A program made the translations under genes and the position numbers. 64,000 nt of DNA from CAYREX01 sp964423505 (GTDB lineage: Bacteria; Fermentibacterota; Fermentibacteria; Fermentibacterales; JCC-6). Below, in pieces: positions 8,302 to 16,298 of the stretch (positions within the stretch are counted from its first letter, which is position 1; each line of letters opens with the position of its first letter). The DNA is taken from assembly GCA_964423505.1 (NCBI GenBank), contig CAYREX010000009.1, positions 43,708 through 107,707 of the forward strand, given 5' to 3'. The notes beneath the pieces are model-generated. The model was not told the origin of the DNA. It worked only from the letters and a program-made list of their open reading frames with translations, and did no database searches.

Positions 8302-10511
8302 GCGCCGGAAGGACCAGCGGCCTGAAGGACCTGTACAGGAAGAACTTCCTGGAGTACGCCTCCTACGTCATCAAGGAGAGGGCCATACCGGACGAGGCGG
8401 ACGGACTGAAGCCGGTGCAGCGCCGCATCCTCTGGACGATGCGGGAGATGGACGACGGACGCTTCAGCAAGGTGGCCAACGTCATAGGCCACTGCATGCG
8501 CTACCACCCTCACGGCGACCAGTCCATAGGGGCGGCCCTGGTGGCGCTGGCCAACAGGGGATACTTCATCGAGCGGCAGGGCAACTTCGGGAACGTCCTC
8601 ACCGGGGACGAGGCATCCGCTCCGAGGTACATCGAGTGCAGGCTGACGGAGCTGGCCCGGGAGACCCTCTTCAACAAGCGGATAACCGACTTCGTGCCCA
8701 GCTACGACGGCAGGAACGAGGAGCCGGTGGTCCTACCGGCGAAGCTGCCGACCCTGCTGCTCCTCGGCGCCGAGGGAATAGCGGTGGGCATGTCCACCAG
8801 GATCTTCCCCCACAACTTCCGCGAGGTGCTCATGGCTCAGGTGGCCTGCCTCAGGGGAGAGGGCTTCCGGCTTCTGCCGGACTTCCCGCAGGGGGGGCTG
8901 ATGGACGCCTCCGACTACGAGGACGGCAGGGGCAGGATAAGGTGCAGGGCCAGGATAGAGGCGAAGGGCAAGAACCTGGTGATCCGGGAGCTGCCCTGGG
9001 GCACCACCACCGAGTCCCTCATAGCGTCCATCGAGGCGGCCGCCCGAAAGGGCAGGATAAAGATCGCATCCATAGACGACTTCACCACGGATACCGTGGA
9101 GATAAACGTGCGGCTCGGGAGGGGCGTAGACACCGATGAGGGCCTTCAGCGGCTCTACGCGCACACCGACTGCGAGACCACCCACACCTCGAACCTGGTG
9201 ATCATCGAGGAGGGCTCCCCGGTGGAGGCCACCGTGAGCGACGTGATGAGCTACTGCTGCGGCAGGCTCATAGAGATACTCAAGCTGGAGCTGAAGCTGG
9301 AGATGGGCGACCTCGAGGACAGGCTGCACAGGCTCACCCTCGAGCGGATATTCATAGAGAACCGGCTCTACAGGCACATAGAGGAGGAGGAGACCCTCGA
9401 TGGCGTGAGGAGCGCCGTCCTGGACGGCCTCCGACCCTACACCGAGGAGGAGGGCCTCCAGGTCACGGAGGAGGACGTGGAGAGACTCCTCAAGCTGCAC
9501 ATCCGGCGCATCTCCCGCTACGACATCGAGGCCAACCTGAGCGAGGTCGGCCAGATACGCGCCAGGATGAAGGAGGTCAGGTCGCACCTCAGGAGGATAG
9601 TGGAATACGCCGTCGCCTGGGTGGAGGACATCCTGGAGCGCTACGGGGCCGAGCACCACCGGCGAACCACGGTGGAGAGCTTCACCGAGATAGACGTCAA
9701 GGAGATATCCATACGCAACATGAAGGCCGGCTTCGACCCGGAGACAGGCCTGCTGGGAACCTCCGTGAAGGGTCCCAGGACCTTCACCGTCTCCGAGTAC
9801 GACCGCTTCGTGGTCTTCCTGGCCGACGGGACCTTCAGGGTGGTCCCCATGCAGGAGAAGTACTTCGTGGACGGCAGATGCCTGCACTGCGGCCTGCTGG
9901 ACCAGGAGCAGGTCTTCACCGCCGTCTACAGACGGGGTGAGGACGGCATCTCCTACATAAAGCGCTTCCGGATAGAGAGCTTCATACTGGACAAGTCCTA
10001 CGAGTACGTCCCGCGGGGCTCGGAGGTGCTGCTGCTCACCGGCGAGCCGGAGATGAAGCTGGACTACTGGTTCGTGAGGACGAAGGGCATGCGCAGGCGC
10101 AAGGGCGACTGCCTCGTCTCCTCGGTCAGGGTGACCAACTACAGCGCCAAGGGCGTCCAGCTGTGCGGCCGAAAGGTGGTCTCCAGCCTGAAGGCCACGC
10201 CGGTCGACGATGAGGAGCCAGAGGGCGAGGGTGAGGAAGAGGAAGACGAAGAGGCTGTCGGTCCGGATGCCGGAGGCGAGCCGCAGGGGGAGGCCCCGGG
10301 AGGAGACGGCGGGGCGGAGGCCCCCGACGCGGACGCGCGGGACGAAGGAGGCGACGACGACGGAGGAGAGGGTGGGGAAGGGGAGGCCCTGACCCCCGAC
10401 GAGGTGATAGAGAGGGCAGAGAGCCTCCGCCGCAGGAGCTCCGAGGTCGTCCGGCAGGCCGAGTCCCCCGAGGGGGACGACGATGATCTCTTCTCGGGCG
10501 TGACCGATTGA
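8298..10511 (+). CDS. parC: DNA topoisomerase IV subunit A (ParC/GyrA family) with acidic tail
   Basis: This 737-residue DNA-cleaving subunit starts at GTG 8298, overlapping parE (GTGA). The winged-helix region carries RYHPHGD and the catalytic tyrosine Y111 in APRYIECRL. The tower and coiled coil follow to about residue 470. The C-terminal domain is short and has no recognisable GyrA box, which argues for ParC. From about residue 637 to the end is a low-complexity tail very rich in Asp, Glu and Gly, ending with DDDDLFSGVTD. The residues at the quinolone contact positions are Gln75 (Ser83 of E. coli GyrA) and Ala79 (Asp87), which is not the usual pattern. The tail's role is unknown. Confidence 0.9.
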   Translation: MSAGRTSGLKDLYRKNFLEYASYVIKERAIPDEADGLKPVQRRILWTMREMDDGRFSKVANVIGHCMRYHPHGDQSIGAALVALANRGYFIERQGNFGNVLTGDEASAPRYIECRLTELARETLFNKRITDFVPSYDGRNEEPVVLPAKLPTLLLLGAEGIAVGMSTRIFPHNFREVLMAQVACLRGEGFRLLPDFPQGGLMDASDYEDGRGRIRCRARIEAKGKNLVIRELPWGTTTESLIASIEAAARKGRIKIASIDDFTTDTVEINVRLGRGVDTDEGLQRLYAHTDCETTHTSNLVIIEEGSPVEATVSDVMSYCCGRLIEILKLELKLEMGDLEDRLHRLTLERIFIENRLYRHIEEEETLDGVRSAVLDGLRPYTEEEGLQVTEEDVERLLKLHIRRISRYDIEANLSEVGQIRARMKEVRSHLRRIVEYAVAWVEDILERYGAEHHRRTTVESFTEIDVKEISIRNMKAGFDPETGLLGTSVKGPRTFTVSEYDRFVVFLADGTFRVVPMQEKYFVDGRCLHCGLLDQEQVFTAVYRRGEDGISYIKRFRIESFILDKSYEYVPRGSEVLLLTGEPEMKLDYWFVRTKGMRRRKGDCLVSSVRVTNYSAKGVQLCGRKVVSSLKATPVDDEEPEGEGEEEEDEEAVGPDAGGEPQGEAPGGDGGAEAPDADARDEGGDDDGGEGGEGEALTPDEVIERAESLRRRSSEVVRQAESPEGDDDDLFSGVTD

Positions 10512-10578
10512 ATGCAGACATGTCGAGGCTCACCCGGAAGGGTGACGTCCTCCGACCCGCCGCATCCTCGGAAGGGGA

Positions 10579-13386
10579 GTGATCCCGATAGAGCACCTCT
10601 CGGACATCGATGCATCGCGCTTCCACGCCCTGACCGCCAGGGAGGCGCTGGAGAGGCTGGAGACCGGCCTCGAGGGCCTGGGCCGCAGGGAGGCCGACCG
10701 AAGACGCGCCGAGTACGGCGAGAACCAGATAGCGGTGGCCGGCGGCGTACCCAGGTGGCTGATCTTCCTCTCCCAGTTCCGGGACCTGCTGGTACTGGTC
10801 CTCATCGCGGCGGCCATAGTCTCCTTCCTGGTGGGCAGCTGGAGGGACGGCTCGGTGATGCTGGCCATCGTCATCATCAACGCCGTCATCGGCTTCGTAC
10901 AGGAGTACAAGGCCGGCAAGGTCATAGAGAGGCTCCGCGACCTGATACGCTCCCCTGCGAAGGTCTTCGTCGAGGGGGAGCTCGTGGAGCTGCCCCAGTC
11001 AATGCTCGTACCCGGGGACGTGGTCGAGGTGGAGGCCGGGGACAGGATCCCCGCCGACATCCGCCTGCTGGAGAGCTTCGACCTCCGGACGGTCGAGTTC
11101 TCCCTGACCGGGGAGTCGCTGCCCCAGGAGAAGAACACCAACAGGCTCCCGGAGGACGTCCTGCTCGGCGACATGGAGAACATGGCCTTCATGGGCACCA
11201 CCGTGGCCACCGGCTCGGCGAGGGGCCTGGTGGTCCGTACCGGCATGGCCACCGAGATGGGGCGCATAGCCGGGATGACCCGGGAGACCGAGACCGTCCG
11301 CTCCCCGCTGCAGAAGGAGCTGGCCACCCTCGCCAAGTGGCTCACGTCCATAGTGGTCGTGATAAGCGCGCTGCTCTTCGTCGTGGCCATGGTCCAGGAC
11401 TTCGGCTTCTTCACCAGCATGGTCCTCGCGCTGGGCGTGGCGGTCGCGGCGGTGCCCCAGGCGCTGCCCGCGCAGGTTACCGTGGCGCTCGCCTCCGCCA
11501 GCAGGAGGCTCGCCTCCAGGAGGGCGGTGGTGAAGAGCCTTCCCTCCGTGGAGACGCTGGGCTCCACCACCGTGATATGCACCGACAAGACCGGCACCCT
11601 GACGAAGAACGAGATGACCGCCACGACCCTCTGGTTCGACGGGGAGGAGTACTCCGTCACCGGGACCGGGTACGTCCCGGAGGGCGGTATAGAGAGGGTG
11701 GGGAGCGGGCCCTGCTCCCAGGAGGACATCGACAGGCTGGAGATAATGCTGGACGCCGGCACCATGGCCTCCAATGCGGAGATACACGAGCCTGACGGGG
11801 ACCACCCGGGCTGGTACCCGGTCGGCGACCCGACGGAGGCCGCCCTGGTCACCCTCTCCACCAAGCTCGGCACCAGGAGCCCCCGGGAGGACGAGGAGAA
11901 CCCGGAGCTCCACGAGTTCCCGTTCGACTCCGAGAGGAAGAGGATGAGCTCGGTCAGGCGGTTCGGCGACCGCCTGCAGCTGGCCATGAAGGGCGCTACG
12001 GACAGCGTCCTCTCCGTCAGCAGGTACATCTACCGGGACGGCGAGGCGGTGCCCATCACCGATGAGGAGCGGGAGGAGATAAGGAAGCTGGCCGAGGCAT
12101 ACTCCGACCGCGCCCTCAGGGTCCTGGCCATCGCCTTCAGGCCGCTGGAGGAGACCGGCGAGGACTACGTGCTGGACGAGGTGGAGAAGGACGTCACCTT
12201 CCTCGGTCTGGTCGGGATGACCGACCCGCCGAAGGAGGGTGTCAGGGAGGCTGTGGCCGCCTGCCGGGAGGCCTCGGTGAGGATAGTCATCATGACCGGC
12301 GACCATGCGGTCACCGCCAGGGCCGTGGGCAGGGAGATAGGGCTCTCCGAGGGGGGCGACCCGCCGGTCTACACGGGCAGGGACCTCGAGGCGATGGACG
12401 ACGGCGCCCTGCGTGATGTCCTCCTGGACACCGAGGGCTCGGTGATATTCTCCAGGGTAGCCCCCGAGCACAAGCTGAGGATAGTCGGGGTACTGGAGGG
12501 GGAGGGGGAGGTCGTGGCCGTCACGGGTGACGGCGTGAACGACGCTCCCGCCCTGAAGCACGCCGACATAGGCGTGGCCATGGGCAGGACCGGCACGGAC
12601 GTGGCCAAGGAGGCGGCGGAGCTCGTCCTCCTCGACGACAGCTTCCCCACGCTCGTGGCCGCGGTCAGGGAGGGCAGGACCATCTACGACAACCTCAGGA
12701 AGACTGTCCTGGCCTCGATGACCACCAACGGCGCCGAGCTGGCGGTGGTCCTGCTGGGCATGGTGGCCGTGGCCATGGGAGACTGGGCCATACCCATACT
12801 GGCCATACAGATACTGGCCATCGACCTCCTGGCGGAGGTGATGCCCCTCACCTGCCTGACCTACGACCCGCCGCCTCCCGGGGTGATGAGCAGGAGGCCG
12901 AGGAAGCTCACCGACCACATCATGAACCCCTCCAGCGCCCTGGAGGTGGCGCTCCTCGGCCTGCTGATAGGCGTTCTCTCCTTCGGGAACTTCTGGCTCT
13001 ACTCGGTGAGGGAGGGTGTCGCCCTCAGCCAGTTCTTCGTGGAGAGCAACCCGGAGAGCATCCACTACGCCAGGGCGACGACGCTGGCCTACATGACCAT
13101 AGCCTTCTGCCAGTTCGCCAACGTCCTGTCGAGGAGGTTCAGGCTGCGGTCGATATTCGGCGGGGGATTCCTGACGAACAGGATCCTACTGCTCTCGATA
13201 GTCGGCTCCATAGCGCTCATATGCATCGCCGTGTACGTCCCCTTCGTACGGAGCTTCCTCCGCTTCGGTCCGCCGAGGCCGGTGGACTGGCTCTGCGTCC
13301 TCGGGGCGGCGTCGGTCTACCTGGGCGCCTTCGAGGTCATGAAGGCTCTGAGGAGGAGGGCCGCAGGGGGAGTGGTACCCGCATGA
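10579..13386 (+). CDS. P2-type cation-transporting ATPase
   Basis: This 935-residue P-type ATPase pumps a cation across the cytoplasmic membrane. Order: cation ATPase N-terminal domain, M1-M2, actuator loop with LTGESLPQ, M3-M4, phosphorylation site CTDKTGTLT (Asp336), nucleotide domain with KGAT, hinge TGDGVNDAP, and M5-M10. The M4 motif is VPQALPAQ (Gln294) instead of PEGLP, and M6 reads LAIDLLAEVMP, closer to the IIC pumps (Na,K- and H,K-ATPase) than to Ca pumps. Ion specificity is therefore uncertain. GTG 10579 is the only reasonable start but the purine-rich GGAAGGGGAG abuts it. The gene is 67 nt after parC and may be in its transcript. Confidence 0.87.
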   Translation: MIPIEHLSDIDASRFHALTAREALERLETGLEGLGRREADRRRAEYGENQIAVAGGVPRWLIFLSQFRDLLVLVLIAAAIVSFLVGSWRDGSVMLAIVIINAVIGFVQEYKAGKVIERLRDLIRSPAKVFVEGELVELPQSMLVPGDVVEVEAGDRIPADIRLLESFDLRTVEFSLTGESLPQEKNTNRLPEDVLLGDMENMAFMGTTVATGSARGLVVRTGMATEMGRIAGMTRETETVRSPLQKELATLAKWLTSIVVVISALLFVVAMVQDFGFFTSMVLALGVAVAAVPQALPAQVTVALASASRRLASRRAVVKSLPSVETLGSTTVICTDKTGTLTKNEMTATTLWFDGEEYSVTGTGYVPEGGIERVGSGPCSQEDIDRLEIMLDAGTMASNAEIHEPDGDHPGWYPVGDPTEAALVTLSTKLGTRSPREDEENPELHEFPFDSERKRMSSVRRFGDRLQLAMKGATDSVLSVSRYIYRDGEAVPITDEEREEIRKLAEAYSDRALRVLAIAFRPLEETGEDYVLDEVEKDVTFLGLVGMTDPPKEGVREAVAACREASVRIVIMTGDHAVTARAVGREIGLSEGGDPPVYTGRDLEAMDDGALRDVLLDTEGSVIFSRVAPEHKLRIVGVLEGEGEVVAVTGDGVNDAPALKHADIGVAMGRTGTDVAKEAAELVLLDDSFPTLVAAVREGRTIYDNLRKTVLASMTTNGAELAVVLLGMVAVAMGDWAIPILAIQILAIDLLAEVMPLTCLTYDPPPPGVMSRRPRKLTDHIMNPSSALEVALLGLLIGVLSFGNFWLYSVREGVALSQFFVESNPESIHYARATTLAYMTIAFCQFANVLSRRFRLRSIFGGGFLTNRILLLSIVGSIALICIAVYVPFVRSFLRFGPPRPVDWLCVLGAASVYLGAFEVMKALRRRAAGGVVPA

Positions 13387-13402
13387 GGGAGGGAGGGTGC
13401 TC

Positions 13403-13609
13403 TTGAAGCTGCAGCACGTGCTCGCGCTTGTGATAACAATCCTGGTGGTCATAGTGATACTCCAGAACACCGAGGAGGTGACCACGAAGCTCCTCTTCGT
13501 CGAGGTCACCATGCCCCGCGCCTTCCTTCTCGCCGGCGCACTCGTCATAGGGTGCATAACCGGCTCGCTGATGCGCACGGCGAAGTGCTGGAGGAGGAAG
13601 CGGCCGTGA
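13403..13609 (+). CDS. LapA-like small membrane protein (DUF1049)
   Basis: A 68-residue protein with two membrane helices and a basic C-terminus (KCWRRKRP), the layout of LapA/DUF1049 proteins of the envelope. The spacer motif VILQNTEEVTTKLLF between the helices is the family signature. TTG 13403 is preferred because GGGAGGGAGGG (13387-13397) then lies at good spacing; GTG 13397 would overlap that purine tract. It follows the ATPase closely and its stop overlaps the nitroreductase GTG by 4 nt. Confidence 0.8.
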   Translation: MKLQHVLALVITILVVIVILQNTEEVTTKLLFVEVTMPRAFLLAGALVIGCITGSLMRTAKCWRRKRP

Positions 13610-14214
13610 CCGTCCCGAAGGGTCTCGACCCGGACCATCCGGTGTCCGATGTCGTCTCCCGCAGGTGGAGCCCGTACTCCTTCTCCGGCAGGGACGTCTC
13701 CCGGGAGGACCTCCTATCCCTCTTCGAGGCGGCCAGGCTGGCTCCCTCCGCCTTCAACGAGCAGCCCTGGAGATACATGGCCGCATGCAGGTCGGACGAC
13801 CCGGAGGGCTTCGACCTCTTCCTGTCGCTGCTCATGGAGGGGAACAGGGAGTGGGCGCGGTTCGCTCCGGTGCTGGCCTTCGGCTTCGCCAGCGGCCTCT
13901 TCGACTACAACGGCAGGCCGAACCGCACCGCCCTGCACGACCTGGGGCTCGCCTCGGGAAACCTCCTGGCCGAGGCCACCGCCAGGGGCATCCGGGTGCA
14001 CCAGATGTCCGGTATCAGGAGGAAGGCGATAGCGAGGGAGCTGCGGCTGCCGGAGCGGTTCGAGCCGGTCACCGGCATGGCCATCGGCTACGCGGGGGAG
14101 AACCCCGACCTGCCCGGCGAGCAGGCGGAGAAGGACCTCGAGCGCAGGCCCAGGAGACCTCTCTCCGGCACGCTCTTCGGGACCACCTGGGGGGAGCCCT
14201 TCCCCGGCGCCTGA
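13606..14214 (+). CDS. Nitroreductase-family flavoprotein
   Basis: This 202-residue protein belongs to the FMN-dependent nitroreductase family, which reduces nitro compounds, quinones or flavins with NAD(P)H. The N-terminal RRWSPYSFSGRDVSREDLLSL and the following ARLAPSAFNEQPWRY are the typical FMN-binding regions, and HDLGLASGNLLAEATARGI is the helical core motif. The start is GTG 13606, overlapping the stop of the LapA-like gene, with GGAGGAAG 7 nt upstream; a longer start at 13552 would run far into that gene. Substrate is not predictable. It converges on a decayed minus-strand gene that begins 4 nt away. Confidence 0.85.
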   Translation: MTVPKGLDPDHPVSDVVSRRWSPYSFSGRDVSREDLLSLFEAARLAPSAFNEQPWRYMAACRSDDPEGFDLFLSLLMEGNREWARFAPVLAFGFASGLFDYNGRPNRTALHDLGLASGNLLAEATARGIRVHQMSGIRRKAIARELRLPERFEPVTGMAIGYAGENPDLPGEQAEKDLERRPRRPLSGTLFGTTWGEPFPGA

Positions 14215-14218
14215 CCGG

Positions 14219-14576
14219 CTAGCGGTACTCGGAGAGCAAGTCCTCGGCCGGCTCGGAGTACTCCCCGCCGATGGCTGCTATCTCCTCCTCGGCATCCGCC
14301 GGCACCAGGCCTTCTCCTCCTCCATCTCCTCCATCAGGGCGGCGACCCGCTCCATGTCCTCGGGGGAGACCTCCAGGGCGTCGCAGACCATCCACATCGA
14401 CGCCACCACCGGCGCGTAGCAGCCGAAGGCCCGGCATGGGCTGTGCTCCATCATCCCGAAGACCTCGTCCGACCCCTGACCGGAGAGGGCCCTTCAGTAG
14501 TCCGGATGGACTGCCCCGGAGCCCGACTTCAGAGCGAGGGTCAGTGCCGCCGCGGGGCACCGGCCTCTCGTGCCAT
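14219..14576 (-). pseudogene. Decayed gene with in-frame TGA and frameshift
   Basis: Read on the minus strand downstream of purC, one frame gives RCPAAALTLALKSGSGAVHP-DY, then a TGA (14494-14496), then RALSGQGSDEVFGMMEHSP and on to EMEEEKAW. Near 14298-14312 the sensible reading shifts frame and continues as VPADAEEEIAAIGGEYSEP to a TAG at 14219-14221. The parts join into a plausible acidic, helix-rich protein of about 115 residues, with TGA probably replacing a TGG. The Cys-rich start and LSG motif faintly recall papain-like BtrH/C39 proteins, but this is a guess. It shares purC's frame and strand, starting within 15 nt of the purC stop. Confidence 0.5.
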
Positions 14577-14589
14577 GGCTCCCTTCGTA

Positions 14590-15555
14590 TCAGGGAAGCA
14601 GCGGCGCCAGGTTGCGCCGGAGCCTCTCCAGCTGGTCTCCGGTCTCCGGGTCCAGGGCGACGCCGGTGATCAGCTCGTACAACCTCAGGTAGCGGCTGGA
14701 GAGCTCGACGACCAGGTCGGCCGGCGCCTCCGGCAGCTCCCCGTCGGAGTAGGGGTCGCAGTTCTCCCTGAACCAGAGCCTGAGGAACTCCTTGTCTATG
14801 TTCTCCGGCTCCTCGCCGGCATCCATGCGCTCCTCGTAGGACTCGGCCAGCCAGTAGCGGGAGGAGTCCGGGGTGTGTATCTCGTCTATCAGCATGAGAC
14901 CGCCGTCGGCGGTCCTGCCCAGCTCGTACTTCGTATCCACGAGTATCAGCCCGTTCGCCTCCGCCGTCTCCCGGCCCCGGCGGAAGAGCGCGAGGACTAT
15001 TTCGGCGGCCCGCTCCCATTCGTCAGCGGTTATGAGGCCCAGCTCCACCGCCTCGCCGGGGGTCACCGGCCTGTCGTGCACGTCGCTCTTCGTCGTGGGG
15101 GTGATTATCGGCTCGGGGAAGGGCTGGTTCTTCACCATGCCGTCGGGCAGGACGTTGCCGCAGATGTTCCTCTCTCCCTCGGCGTAGAGCGTCCAGGCGG
15201 AGGTGCTGGTGCTGCCGGTCAGGTAGCCCCGGACCACCATCTCCACCGGGACCACCTCGCACTTCCTGGCCAGGGTCGCGCAGGGGTCCGGTACGGAGAG
15301 CACGTGGTTCGGCACGATGTCTTCGGTCCGCTCGAACCACCAGGCGCTGACCATGTTCAGCACCTGTCCCTTGAACGGTACGGAGGCGAGCACGCGGTCG
15401 AAGGCGCTCTGCCTGTCAGTGGTCACCAGCAGAAGCCTCTCCCCGAGGTCGTAGGTGTCCCGCACCTTGCCGCGCCTCCCGCCTGGCAGGCCCAGCCCGG
15501 AGGTGTCCGTGAGGCAGCTGTCCAGGTTGGCCCTTATCGTCTTCCTGTCGACCAA
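14590..15555 (-). CDS. purC: SAICAR synthase
   Basis: Phosphoribosylaminoimidazole-succinocarboxamide synthase joins aspartate to CAIR in purine synthesis, using ATP in the cytosol. The 321-residue length fits the longer form found in Bacteroidetes and eukaryotes. Motifs: GKVRDTYDLGERLLLVTTDR at the nucleotide-binding start, EMVVRGYLTGS, the substrate region LVDTKYELG and LIDEIHTPDSSRYW. TTG 15555 is chosen because GGGGAG is at proper spacing upstream and the protein then begins just before the conserved core; a longer in-frame ATG start at 15594 lacks a ribosome site. No other pur gene is nearby. It diverges from cysC. Confidence 0.92.
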   Translation of the reverse strand: MVDRKTIRANLDSCLTDTSGLGLPGGRRGKVRDTYDLGERLLLVTTDRQSAFDRVLASVPFKGQVLNMVSAWWFERTEDIVPNHVLSVPDPCATLARKCEVVPVEMVVRGYLTGSTSTSAWTLYAEGERNICGNVLPDGMVKNQPFPEPIITPTTKSDVHDRPVTPGEAVELGLITADEWERAAEIVLALFRRGRETAEANGLILVDTKYELGRTADGGLMLIDEIHTPDSSRYWLAESYEERMDAGEEPENIDKEFLRLWFRENCDPYSDGELPEAPADLVVELSSRYLRLYELITGVALDPETGDQLERLRRNLAPLLP

Positions 15556-15668
15556 GTCGCTCTCCCCTCGCTGGTTGCGGCATTCTGAGCCCACCGTTTG
15601 CTTCCGGTAGTATGATAGCGCAGTCGACCAGCGCAGAGTACCCGGAAAAGGAAGCAGATTGGAGAGCG

Positions 15669-16292
15669 ATGTCCGAAGAGGTCACCAGAAGCGACAACGT
15701 AACCTGGCACGAGCACCGGATAGACAGGCGGGCTCGGGAGGAGATGCTCGGCCACCGGGGCGCAACCGTCTGGATGACCGGGCTGTCCGGCTCCGGCAAG
15801 TCGACCGTGGCCGACGCCCTGGCCGCCATGCTACACGACAGGGGGGTGCTCACCGCCATCCTCGACGGCGACAACATCCGGCACGGGCTGAACGGCGACC
15901 TGGGCTTCTCTCCGGAGGACCGCGCCGAGAACATCCGCAGGATAGGTGAGGTGGCGAAGCTCTTCACCTCCTTCGGCGTCGTGAACATCCTAGCCTTCAT
16001 AAGTCCCTACCGGGAGGGCAGGGACCGGGCCAGGGCCATCCAGGAGGATGGCGACTTTATCGAGGTGTTCGTGGAGGCGCCGCTGGACGTGGCCGAGGAG
16101 AGGGACCCGAAGGGCCTCTACAGGAAGGCCCGCAGCGGCGAGATACCCTCATTCACCGGCATCTCGGCACCCTACGAGGAGCCGGAGAGCCCGGAGCTGG
16201 TCCTGCATACCGCGGACACCACCCCGGAGCAGTGCGCGGCGCAGGTGCTCGACCTCCTGGTCGAGAGGGGAGCAGTCCCCGGGGACGACTGA
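15669..16292 (+). CDS. cysC: Adenylylsulfate (APS) kinase
   Basis: This 207-residue enzyme phosphorylates APS to PAPS. It has a complete P-loop (GLSGSGKST), DGDNIRHGLNGDLGFS with the APS-binding residues, ENIRRIGEVAKL, and FISPYREGRDRAR; the usual NVxWH opening (NVTWHEH) is present near residue 10. ATG 15669 fits the family start, although an in-frame ATG at 15612 exists. A TATGAT (15611-15616) lies 53 nt upstream and may be its -10. No sulfate adenylyltransferase or PAPS reductase is in the window, so the PAPS could serve sulfotransfer rather than assimilation. Confidence 0.92.
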   Translation: MSEEVTRSDNVTWHEHRIDRRAREEMLGHRGATVWMTGLSGSGKSTVADALAAMLHDRGVLTAILDGDNIRHGLNGDLGFSPEDRAENIRRIGEVAKLFTSFGVVNILAFISPYREGRDRARAIQEDGDFIEVFVEAPLDVAEERDPKGLYRKARSGEIPSFTGISAPYEEPESPELVLHTADTTPEQCAAQVLDLLVERGAVPGDD

Positions 16293-16298
16293 CGCACC

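Noticed and set aside
10205..10440. Repetitive DNA inside parC considered as a repeat array
   Set aside because: It is the coding DNA for an acidic tail; units are not regular and no spacer structure exists, so it is not a CRISPR or satellite.
10999..13065. Long open frame antisense to the P-type ATPase (about 690 codons)
   Set aside because: A shadow frame of a GC-rich gene; its translation is low-complexity Gly/His/Val/Arg text and the plus strand has every P-type ATPase motif.
14494..14496. In-frame TGA read as selenocysteine
   Set aside because: No SECIS-like hairpin was evident just downstream and a frameshift follows, so decay is the simpler view.
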